A stretch of 7,959 nt of DNA, from contig WFQY01000151.1 of NCBI GenBank assembly GCA_015486815.1, positions 1 to 7,959 on the forward strand, written 5' to 3'. Positions 1 to 6,599 of the stretch are shown piece by piece. Every line of letters starts with the position of its first letter. The first letter of the stretch is position 1. Source of the stretch: Phycisphaerae bacterium (GTDB taxonomy: Bacteria; Planctomycetota; Phycisphaerae; JAAYCJ01). Position numbers and translations under genes: made by a program. Below the pieces are notes generated by a model. That model was not told the origin of the DNA. It worked only from the letters and a program-made list of their open reading frames with translations, and searched no databases.

Positions 1-23
1 GACCTATGTGTCTGCCCAAAAAT

Positions 24-50
24 TAGGGCGGACACGCAGGTCCGCCCCTA
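24..50. repeat. Intergenic inverted repeat (GGGCGGAC stem)
   Basis: GGGCGGAC at 26-33 is perfectly complementary to GTCCGCCC at 40-47, with a 6-base loop (ACGCAG). TAG at 24-26 and CTA at 48-50 can extend the stem if one C bulges. No run of T follows, so it does not look like an ordinary intrinsic terminator. The GGCGGAC/GTCCGCC core recurs in the hairpin at 3252-3268, which suggests a dispersed repeat of this genome. No gene is visible in positions 1-101. Confidence 0.6.
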
Positions 51-90
51 CGGATTTGCATTTTGCAGAAGTCTAAAAATATTTTAATAC

Positions 91-97
91 GGAGAGA
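91..97 (+). promoter_or_regulatory. Ribosome binding site for the GH20 gene
   Basis: GGAGAGA with GGAG at 91-94 lies 7 bases before the ATG at 102. This favours 102 as the start over the in-frame TTG at 63, which sits just after the inverted repeat and has no purine-rich leader. The 13 residues added by the TTG start are not part of any recognisable domain. Confidence 0.7.
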
Positions 98-101
98 CAG
101 A

Positions 102-1988
102 ATGACAAAGATAAGCTGGATTCCGCAACAAACCGACGAACAACTAAATGTAGCTCTTACCGCACTTTCACAAAATTATCCGTTAGCTAAAGGTAGTGGG
201 GGTGATGTTGTAGTAAAGTTTCAAAAAAACGCCTCGCAAAAAAACTCTTATTCCATCGTACGTGATGGTACTGACATTATCGTTAGGTATGACAATATCC
301 ATTGTGCGCTTCGAGCGGTGGGGACGATATTGGCGTTGGCGGGAAAAATAGAAAATGATATTACCGAACGGACAAATTTCAAGACCATCGGTATTATGCT
401 CGACTGCTCACGCAATGCGGTTATGACGGTGGAGCATTTCAAGGGTTGGCTTAGGCAGTTGGCACTGTTGGGGTACAATATGGCGATGCTTTATACGGAA
501 GATACGTATGAGCTGACCGGCGAGCCTTACTTCGGATATCAAAGAGGAAGATATACGCCTGAAGAACTCAAAGAGATAGACGAATACGCCAGCCAACTTG
601 GCATCGAAATGATAGGCTGCATTCAGACGCTTGGACATTTGGAGCAAATATTAAGGTGGAGTGTATATGACGATGTCAAGGATACGTCTTCGGTGCTGCT
701 GGTAGGCGAAGAAAAGACATATAAGCTCATCGAAAAGATGATAGCTAATTTCGCCAGCGTTTATAAATCGAAGCGAATACATATCGGTATGGACGAGACA
801 CACGACCTCGGACGTGGCAGATTTCTTGATAAATTCGGCTATAAGCGGGGATTTGATATCTTCAACGAACATTTGGATCGCGTAATTCGGATATGCAAAA
901 AATACAAGCTTAAGCCGATGATCTGGTCGGATATGTATTTTCGAATGGGTAGTAAGGTGAGCGAATATTATGACGACGATTGTGTTATTCCCGACGAAGT
1001 GAAAGCCAAAATTCCCAAAGATGTCGAACTTGTCTATTGGGATTATTATCACACCGACGAAGCAGGCTATCTTAAAATGATAGACAAACACAAAGACCTT
1101 GGCTTTACGCCGATTATGGGTTCGGGTGTTTGGACGTGGGGTAGGCTTTGGCACGCTATGACCACTACGCAGGCGACGGTTAGCCAATGCATTCCCGCTT
1201 GTACGAAAAGCGGTATAGATGAAATATTCTTTACGATGTGGGGTGATGACGGTGGATATTGCGAATTTGATTCCGCGGTGACAGGGTTAGCATATTCGGC
1301 TGAACTTATCTATAACTCCGAAAAACAGATTGATAGCGAATTACTAAAAAAGCGATTTGCTGCGATATGCTTCGGTGATTTTGATGTAATAACCTTGCCG
1401 TCCGAGCTTGACGTATATGAAGGCACCGAGGAAAAGGGATATCCGCGGATATATGGTGCCTCGATTCTCTGGGACGATCCGCTTTACGGGATATATTTCC
1501 GAAACGAAAAGATCAAAACGCCTGATATTTGGGACAAAGCGGTTCGGCATTATTCGCAACTCGCGGAAAAACTAAATGCGATATCGGATGACAATATCAA
1601 ACATGCAGCTTTGCTTGCGGAATTGCTTGCCAAAAAGATTGCTCTGCGAATCAAGCTCGAAGGGGCTTACATTGATAAAAATTTCGAAGAGTTAAAGAAA
1701 GTAATTGCCGAGATTCCCGCTATAATTAATTTATATGACGAATTGGATAAATCTTTTCGGAAAAGCTGGCTGAGCTGCAATAAGGTGTTTGGTTTGGATA
1801 CAATTCAACGGCGATTAGCTTCGCTTGCCCGAAGGTATCGGGAACTCAGCGATAGGATTAATGAGCTGATTGACGGTAAAATCGAAAAAATAGACGAGCT
1901 GGAAAATCTTAGCGATACGACGATGGAATATATTTCTTACGGGTTTCACGTATATCGCAATGTAATTTCCGGTACGTTGATACAATAA
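102..1988 (+). CDS. GH20 family beta-N-acetylhexosaminidase-like glycosidase, cytoplasmic
   Basis: A 628-residue protein resembling glycoside hydrolase family 20, whose members remove terminal beta-linked GlcNAc or GalNAc by substrate-assisted catalysis. Residues 1 to about 92 look like the small alpha/beta domain that precedes the barrel. The TIM barrel begins near 93 with KTIGIMLDCSRN, matching the family's G-x-M-L-D-x-S-R strand (D101, R104). Further barrel signatures are H179 in QTLGH, the catalytic pair D231-E232 inside HIGMDE (227-232), W275/D277, W313-D314, W344/W346 and W380 followed by GDDGG. Residues from about 410 to 628 are mostly helical and charged. There is no signal peptide or membrane segment, so it should act inside the cell on imported oligosaccharides, like the cytosolic GH20C-type enzymes rather than secreted chitobiases. 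A Gfo/Idh/MocA gene follows after 38 bases. Family assignment is strong; the exact substrate is not readable from sequence. Confidence 0.9.
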   Translation: MTKISWIPQQTDEQLNVALTALSQNYPLAKGSGGDVVVKFQKNASQKNSYSIVRDGTDIIVRYDNIHCALRAVGTILALAGKIENDITERTNFKTIGIMLDCSRNAVMTVEHFKGWLRQLALLGYNMAMLYTEDTYELTGEPYFGYQRGRYTPEELKEIDEYASQLGIEMIGCIQTLGHLEQILRWSVYDDVKDTSSVLLVGEEKTYKLIEKMIANFASVYKSKRIHIGMDETHDLGRGRFLDKFGYKRGFDIFNEHLDRVIRICKKYKLKPMIWSDMYFRMGSKVSEYYDDDCVIPDEVKAKIPKDVELVYWDYYHTDEAGYLKMIDKHKDLGFTPIMGSGVWTWGRLWHAMTTTQATVSQCIPACTKSGIDEIFFTMWGDDGGYCEFDSAVTGLAYSAELIYNSEKQIDSELLKKRFAAICFGDFDVITLPSELDVYEGTEEKGYPRIYGASILWDDPLYGIYFRNEKIKTPDIWDKAVRHYSQLAEKLNAISDDNIKHAALLAELLAKKIALRIKLEGAYIDKNFEELKKVIAEIPAIINLYDELDKSFRKSWLSCNKVFGLDTIQRRLASLARRYRELSDRINELIDGKIEKIDELENLSDTTMEYISYGFHVYRNVISGTLIQ

Positions 1989-2026
1989 TTGCAGATTATT
2001 CGATAGATTATTCGGAGGTACGCATT

Positions 2027-3142
2027 ATGTCTGACGGAGAAATTCGCGTCGGAGTAATCGGATGTGGTGGGTTTGGTCTTTTTGCGCTTCAGCATTTTGC
2101 TCAGGTTCCGGGCGTGAGGTTGGTAGGGATGGCGGGCACGCATCGGCCTGCTGCTGCCGCTGCTGCTAAGCGATTCGGTATTCCCGATATCGAAGATGTC
2201 GAAAAACTCGTAGCTCGCGACGATATCGACCTTGTCTATATCGCAACGCCACCGTTCCTTCATTATCCGCAAGCTATACAGGCACTTCGAGCGGGTAAGC
2301 ACGTAATATGCGAGAAACCTTTCGCTCTTACGCTTGAGCAAGCGGACGAGATGATAAAGCTTGCGAGAAAGAATAATCGACTTGTAATCGCAAATCTGAT
2401 GCAGCGATATAATCCGATTTACGATAAGGTAAAGACGCTTATCGATGAAAAAATCCTTGGCGAGGTATTGCACGGATATTTCGAAAATTACGCTTGCGAT
2501 GAACAGCTACATCCCGACCATTGGTTTTGGGACAAGTCGAAAAGCGGCGGAATATTCATCGAGCATGGCGTGCACTTTTTTGATATGTTCGAAGGTTGGC
2601 TTGGTGAGGGTAAGGTAGTTGCAGCTCAGGCGAATATCAGGCCAGGCAGTGATAATATCGAAGAGCAGGTGCAATGTACCGTGCGATATGGTGATGTCGT
2701 TCACGTCAATATATATCACGGATTTACGCAAGCTGGCAGAATGGATAGGCAGGAACTGCGTCTGCTATTTGAGCGAGGCGATATAACCCTATACGAATGG
2801 ATACCCGTACAGGTAAAGATTCGAGCGATAGCGGATGAAGAGCAGACACGCAAGCTATGCGAATTGTTCGAGGGTTATCGGCTTGACGTAACAGAAATTT
2901 ACAGCGGCGATTCGCGCAAATGTCAAGCTCGGCATAAACAACTCGATGTTTATCACAAATTCGAATTTGAATATGGGCTTAGCGATAAGAAATGGCATAG
3001 GTATGGCGAATTGATTCGCTCGATGGTGGCGGATCAGATAGCTTACATTCGCGATAGTTCGCATAATCGGAAAATTACCGACGAAAACGGCAGAAATTCA
3101 TTAGCGATGGCAATCGAAGCGGACAGGCTTGCGCATATTTGA
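2027..3142 (+). CDS. Gfo/Idh/MocA family NAD(P)-dependent oxidoreductase
   Basis: A 371-residue dehydrogenase of the Gfo/Idh/MocA family, which oxidises or reduces sugars, inositols and related polyols with NAD(P). The N-terminal Rossmann fold shows the nucleotide-binding motif GCGGFG at 12-17, and the catalytic E-K-P motif is at 96-98 (ICEKPFA). The C-terminal alpha/beta domain includes GGIFIEHGVHFFDMF (174-188), where H180, H183 and D186 occupy the usual active-site region. Length is normal. GGAGG at 2014-2018, 8 bases before the ATG, fixes the start. It has no signal peptide or Tat motif, so it is cytoplasmic. The 38-base gap from the GH20 gene with no terminator between suggests co-transcription and a shared sugar pathway. 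Substrate cannot be assigned; the family is too broad. An Ala-rich stretch (42-47) in the Rossmann domain is a minor peculiarity. Confidence 0.92.
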   Translation: MSDGEIRVGVIGCGGFGLFALQHFAQVPGVRLVGMAGTHRPAAAAAAKRFGIPDIEDVEKLVARDDIDLVYIATPPFLHYPQAIQALRAGKHVICEKPFALTLEQADEMIKLARKNNRLVIANLMQRYNPIYDKVKTLIDEKILGEVLHGYFENYACDEQLHPDHWFWDKSKSGGIFIEHGVHFFDMFEGWLGEGKVVAAQANIRPGSDNIEEQVQCTVRYGDVVHVNIYHGFTQAGRMDRQELRLLFERGDITLYEWIPVQVKIRAIADEEQTRKLCELFEGYRLDVTEIYSGDSRKCQARHKQLDVYHKFEFEYGLSDKKWHRYGELIRSMVADQIAYIRDSSHNRKITDENGRNSLAMAIEADRLAHI

Positions 3143-3230
3143 TGTTTATTCTTTAATTTCGCCCCGTTTTGGTGTATCTATAATATTAAAACTGACCGAT
3201 TTCATATAATAAAAGTGTCTATTTCCACAA

Positions 3231-3338
3231 TGTCATTCCGCACGGAGCGAAGTCCGCCTGAGGCGGACGGAATCCACTTGGTTGGTGAAAGTATAGATTC
3301 CCGCACCAACGGCATCTTTGACTTTCGCGGGAATGACA
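3231..3338. repeat. Composite intergenic repeat: two ~43-bp units in inverted orientation
   Basis: Unit A (3231-3274) starts TGTCATTCC and ends GGAATC. Unit B (3296-3338) is the same kind of unit reversed, starting GATTCC and ending GGAATGACA. Each is itself palindromic: A holds GTCCGCC / GGCGGAC (3252-3258 and 3262-3268, loop TGA), and B holds ATTCCCGC / GCGGGAAT (3297-3304 and 3327-3334). The outer TGTCATTCC and GGAATGACA form a 9-bp inverted repeat around the whole block, extended by CACAA (3226-3230) and TTGTG (3341-3345) after a 2-base bulge. GTTGGTG (3281-3287) and CACCAAC (3304-3310) offer a competing pairing. No ORF is apparent. It resembles the non-coding GTCATTCC-type dispersed repeats or miniature elements of many environmental bacterial genomes. 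Confidence 0.7.
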
Positions 3339-3345
3339 GCTTGTG

Positions 3346-3351
3346 TATAAT
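3346..3351 (+). promoter_or_regulatory. Possible -10 box upstream of cdaA
   Basis: A perfect TATAAT lies 77 bases before the cdaA start, just beyond the composite repeat. No -35 sits at a good distance: TTGACT at 3318-3323 is 22 bases upstream, too far for a standard promoter. Two other TATAAT hexamers (3179-3184 and 3205-3210) in the same AT-rich gap also lack a -35. A promoter somewhere in 3143-3428 is likely because the gap separates two gene groups, but its position is uncertain. Confidence 0.2.
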
Positions 3352-3428
3352 TGCTGGCAAATAAAGAATTGTGTGAAAACAATATTTGAAATCGGTTATT
3401 TGAATCTAACACTTTATCGGGAAATCGT

Positions 3429-4223
3429 ATGTATCGCGAGCTGACGGAATATATAGACAGGATAAGCGGCTATGGCTGGTCGGTGGTTATCGCAGAGCTT
3501 GTAATCATCGGTGCGGTAATCTATGTTATTCTGAAATTTTTGGAAGGTACGCGAGGCTTACGTCTGTTTCGCGGGCTGATTCTGATATTAGCGACCATTC
3601 TGCTGATTATAGGCGTGCTTGCGGAAAACTTTCATCTTACCAGAATCAAAGTGCTAGCTCGGCCGGTGCTTTACATTATCTTCTTCGGTTCATTGATAGT
3701 ATTTCAGCCCGAACTTCGTCGCGGACTTATGAGGCTTGGTGAGGCGCGATGGTTTCGCCGACTAATCAGCGCATCGGAATCGACGATACAAAGCATAACG
3801 TCAGCTGCCAAATATCTCTCGGCGAATAAAATAGGTGCACTGATCGCTATCGAAAGGCAGGTAGGATTGGCGAGTACAAGCGAAAGCGGAATATTGCTCG
3901 ACGCTCGTGTCAGTGCGGAATTGCTCAAAACGATATTTTGGCCAGGCTCAGCGTTGCACGACCTTGGCGTTATCATTCAGGAAAATCGAATATTAGCAGC
4001 AGGTTGCCAATTTCCTCTTACCGATTCGGAAAATATCGACCCTTCGTTAGGCTCAAGGCATCGGGCAGCGGTCGGCTTGACCGAAGACTCCGACGCTGTC
4101 GTCGTTGTGGTAAGTGAAGAAACCGGTATGATATCCTTAGCTGTCGATGGTAAACTATATACTAACCTCAGTGCACATCAGCTTGAAGATAAACTGAAAC
4201 AACTACTGATGGGAGCAAGATAA
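3429..4223 (+). CDS. cdaA: Diadenylate cyclase CdaA (c-di-AMP synthase), variant DGA motif
   Basis: A 264-residue membrane-bound diadenylate cyclase that would condense two ATP into cyclic di-AMP. Three hydrophobic segments at about 18-38, 48-65 and 77-93 match the CdaA membrane module and are followed by the family hallmark VFQPELRRGL (91-100). The DAC catalytic domain covers about 125-245. It has the intact R210-H211-R212 motif (LGSRHRAAVG), SEETG at 229-233 and the LLDARVS strand. The other core motif, usually Asp-Gly-Ala in LHDGAVII, reads LHDLGVII here: D178 is kept but is followed by L179-G180. The alignment stays in register, so this is substitution and not an indel. Length is typical. 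The ATG follows a weak GGGA (3419-3422). It is the first gene of a tight group with cdaR and proA. The family call is very secure; full catalytic competence is less so because of the altered motif. Confidence 0.93.
   Translation: MYRELTEYIDRISGYGWSVVIAELVIIGAVIYVILKFLEGTRGLRLFRGLILILATILLIIGVLAENFHLTRIKVLARPVLYIIFFGSLIVFQPELRRGLMRLGEARWFRRLISASESTIQSITSAAKYLSANKIGALIAIERQVGLASTSESGILLDARVSAELLKTIFWPGSALHDLGVIIQENRILAAGCQFPLTDSENIDPSLGSRHRAAVGLTEDSDAVVVVVSEETGMISLAVDGKLYTNLSAHQLEDKLKQLLMGAR
4211..4215 (+). promoter_or_regulatory. Ribosome binding site for the TTG start of cdaR
   Basis: GGGAG inside the last codons of cdaA lies 9 bases before a TTG at 4225. The next in-frame ATG would be residue 34, after the membrane anchor, so the TTG start is needed to keep the anchor that YbbR proteins normally have. 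Confidence 0.65.
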
Positions 4224-4224
4224 A

Positions 4225-5244
4225 TTGCGTTGGTCGTTTATCGGAAAAATCAAAACATTCTTTACGGTATTCATACTCAGCTGTCTTATATGGATCTATG
4301 CCGATCAGGTAACTACCGAATATATGACAGCGGTTGTCAATATTCAGGTGCTACCAGCGGGCGGATCCGATCTGATAGTCAAACTCATTACACCGCAGAG
4401 CGGACAGATAGAAGCAACCTTCGCAGGCCCGCGAGCCAGACTTGAGCGATTGAAAAGCGACTTGCAGGGAAAATTCAAACTCGTCTATTATGTCAAACCG
4501 ACGCCGAAATTCGAACCTATTATCACAGCTGACACTATCCAGATTATCAAAAATCAGCTAAAAGAATTATATCCAGCGATTACTGTAAGCAGCGTTGATA
4601 CGCCACAAATTAAAATTGCTGTTGATAAATATATATATGTAAATATGCCCGTGAAGGTAATCATCGGCACTATTACCACAAGTGAGCCCGTTATTACTCC
4701 CAGTCAGGTAAAGGTCAGGCTGCCTCTTTCACTATATAAAAAGCTTACCGACGAGCAAAAAGTCATCACAATAGACATAGAGCCCGAGCTTCGCAAACAT
4801 CTTGAAAATCAACAGATAGATCAGACCTTTCCTCTGCCGCAGACATTGGCGGGACAGGAAATTCAGACCGACCCGCTGCAGGTAAAAGTTCAGCTGAAGA
4901 TTCAGCAACAATTTGCACGCAAAGAAGTCAAACGTCCGATTCAGGTACTGCTTCCGCTTGGGCTTGAAAACAAATACATCGTTGACCTTAGGGATAAAGA
5001 AATAACCGTGCCGATAATAGGCCCCGCTGATCTCATAAGCAATATCAAAGATCAGGACATCGTTCCGTATATCGAGCTTGTTCCCGCTGACCTTACTCGG
5101 CCGGGAAGCTCATATTTTCCCAGACGCATCAAATTTCTTTTGCCCGACGGCATAAAAATTGATACGGAAAAATTATCACGTCAACCGGAAGTTGACTTTA
5201 GGCTGATAGAAAGAGGAAAACCTCTTCCGACAGCTGTCCAGTAA
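4225..5244 (+). CDS. cdaR: YbbR-domain protein CdaR, membrane-anchored CdaA regulator
   Basis: A 339-residue protein with one N-terminal membrane anchor (about residues 11-26, preceded by K8 and K10) and an extracytoplasmic region of repeated beta-rich units. CdaR proteins bind the CdaA membrane part and modulate c-di-AMP synthesis. About three YbbR-like units can be made out, near 33-95, 133-228 and 233-325. Recurring features include openings such as MPVKVIIG and RPIQVLLP, and the pattern hydrophobic-x-G-P in TFAGPRARLERL and PIIGPADLISNI. It is shorter than the four-repeat Bacillus protein (from memory roughly 480 residues). The gene begins with TTG one base after the cdaA stop, with its ribosome binding site inside cdaA, so translation is probably coupled. 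C20 lies in a weak lipobox-like setting (ILSC), but the hydrophobic run continues past it, so a plain transmembrane anchor is preferred. The call rests on the anchor, the repeats and the classic position after cdaA. Confidence 0.87.
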   Translation: MRWSFIGKIKTFFTVFILSCLIWIYADQVTTEYMTAVVNIQVLPAGGSDLIVKLITPQSGQIEATFAGPRARLERLKSDLQGKFKLVYYVKPTPKFEPIITADTIQIIKNQLKELYPAITVSSVDTPQIKIAVDKYIYVNMPVKVIIGTITTSEPVITPSQVKVRLPLSLYKKLTDEQKVITIDIEPELRKHLENQQIDQTFPLPQTLAGQEIQTDPLQVKVQLKIQQQFARKEVKRPIQVLLPLGLENKYIVDLRDKEITVPIIGPADLISNIKDQDIVPYIELVPADLTRPGSSYFPRRIKFLLPDGIKIDTEKLSRQPEVDFRLIERGKPLPTAVQ

Positions 5245-5270
5245 ATCGAATTTTACGGGAGATATTTATT

Positions 5271-6539
5271 ATGAAAGACATAACGGATTTCAAATCATAC
5301 GCACTGGAGTTAGCTCAAAAAGCGAGAACCGCCGCTGGCAAATTGGCCGCTGTAAGTGTCGGGCAGAAAGACATCGCATTGAATAAAATGGCAGAGCTTA
5401 TCCGCAAGCATAAGGGAGATATTCAGCAAGCGAATACTTACGATATCGAAGCGGGAACGCAGGCGGGATTAAGCTCAGCTATGCTCGATAGACTCAAGCT
5501 AACCGACAAACGTATCGAGGCGATGGCTGTCTCTATCGAACAGGTTGCAGCACAAAAAGACCCCGTCGGCCAAACGATTACGGGTTACCTTAGGCCAAAC
5601 GATCTGCGAATAGAAAAAGTGCGCGTGCCTATCGGTGTGATCGCGATTATCTACGAGTCGCGTCCAAATGTAACGGCAGATGCAGCTGCTTTGTGTTTAC
5701 GGGCTTCGAATGCGGTTATTCTGCGAGGCGGCAAGGAAGCTATACACTCCAATACCGCCATCGCAAAAATCCTTCGCGAAGCACTCGGCGTTGCAGGTCT
5801 GCCTATTGATATAGTTCAGCTTGTCGAGACTACCGATAGGGCGCTTGTTCCCGAATTGCTAAAACTCAATCAGTATATCGATCTGGTAATTCCCCGAGGC
5901 GGTGAGTCTCTTATTCGTGCCGTCGTTGAGCAATCGACAATTCCGGTTATCAAACACTACGCAGGCAACTGCCATATTTATGTCGATAAGGCTTGCTCTG
6001 TAGAATTGGCTGAGCGTATTATCATAAATGCCAAATGCCAACGGCCGGGCGTATGCAATGCAGCTGAGACGGTTTTGTTCCATAAAGACATCGCAGACAG
6101 TTTCATTCCGAGGATATGTGAAAAGCTTGTTGAGCGAGGTGTCGAGATTGTCGGCTGTCCGAAAACGCAGCAATTATTTTCGAAAGCGAGCGCCGCTAAC
6201 GAGCAAGATTGGTTTACGGAATATCTCGATCTGAAATTAGCTATCAAAGTCGTCGATAATATCGACCAAGCGATAGAGCATATCAATACTTATGGCTCGC
6301 ATCATACCGATGCGATACTTACCGATGATATATCCGCTGCGGATAAGTTCACTGCGGGTGTCGATTCCGCCAGCGTGATGGTAAATGCATCGACAAGGTT
6401 TAGCGATGGCTTCGAATATGGTTTGGGCGCCGAAATTGGAATCAGCACCGACAAATTGCACGCACGTGGGCCTATGGGCGCCGACGATTTGACAACATAT
6501 AAATATATAGTAAAGGGAAACGGACATATACGACAATAA
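5271..6539 (+). CDS. proA: Gamma-glutamyl phosphate reductase (glutamate-5-semialdehyde dehydrogenase)
   Basis: A 422-residue ProA, the second enzyme of proline synthesis: it reduces gamma-glutamyl phosphate with NADPH to glutamate-5-semialdehyde, which cyclises to pyrroline-5-carboxylate. It belongs to the aldehyde dehydrogenase superfamily and acts in the cytosol. Hallmarks are IYESRPNVTADAAALC (127-142), LRGGKEA (151-157), IPRGG (207-211), KHYAGNCHIYVD (228-239) and the nucleophile region KCQRPGVCNAAET with C262 as the expected catalytic cysteine. The C-terminal part has the conserved VMVNASTRFSDG and GLGAEIGIST. Length is normal and no active-site change is apparent. GGGAG at 5257-5261, 9 bases before the ATG, supports the start. 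It lies 26 bases after cdaR, suggesting a shared transcript with the c-di-AMP genes. The partner kinase gene proB is not in this window. Confidence 0.96.
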   Translation: MKDITDFKSYALELAQKARTAAGKLAAVSVGQKDIALNKMAELIRKHKGDIQQANTYDIEAGTQAGLSSAMLDRLKLTDKRIEAMAVSIEQVAAQKDPVGQTITGYLRPNDLRIEKVRVPIGVIAIIYESRPNVTADAAALCLRASNAVILRGGKEAIHSNTAIAKILREALGVAGLPIDIVQLVETTDRALVPELLKLNQYIDLVIPRGGESLIRAVVEQSTIPVIKHYAGNCHIYVDKACSVELAERIIINAKCQRPGVCNAAETVLFHKDIADSFIPRICEKLVERGVEIVGCPKTQQLFSKASAANEQDWFTEYLDLKLAIKVVDNIDQAIEHINTYGSHHTDAILTDDISAADKFTAGVDSASVMVNASTRFSDGFEYGLGAEIGISTDKLHARGPMGADDLTTYKYIVKGNGHIRQ

Positions 6540-6599
6540 ACAAAACTACGACAGTAACCAAAACGGTAATTCCAAATTTATTTTTGTGGAGGTAACACT

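Noticed and set aside
63..101. TTG start giving the GH20 protein 13 extra residues
   Set aside because: The extension lies between the intergenic hairpin and a good GGAG site placed 7 bases before the ATG at 102. The extra residues look like translated leader.
651..1187. Long minus-strand open frame inside the GH20 gene (178 codons)
   Set aside because: It lies wholly within a gene with clear GH20 catalytic motifs, shows no recognisable domain, and is best explained as a shadow of the real frame.
1946..2473. Minus-strand open frame across the GH20 / Gfo-Idh junction (175 codons)
   Set aside because: It overlaps two well-supported genes on the opposite strand and has no protein-like motif.
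4225..4300. Lipoprotein signal in CdaR at Cys20
   Set aside because: The hydrophobic stretch continues past the cysteine (LIWIYA), and position -2 is Leu. A transmembrane anchor fits better and is normal for YbbR proteins.
6489..6511. TTGACA followed by TATAGT near the proA 3' end, as a promoter for the isomerase
   Set aside because: The spacing is only 11 bases, and the stretch encodes the ProA C-terminal segment DLTTYKYIV.
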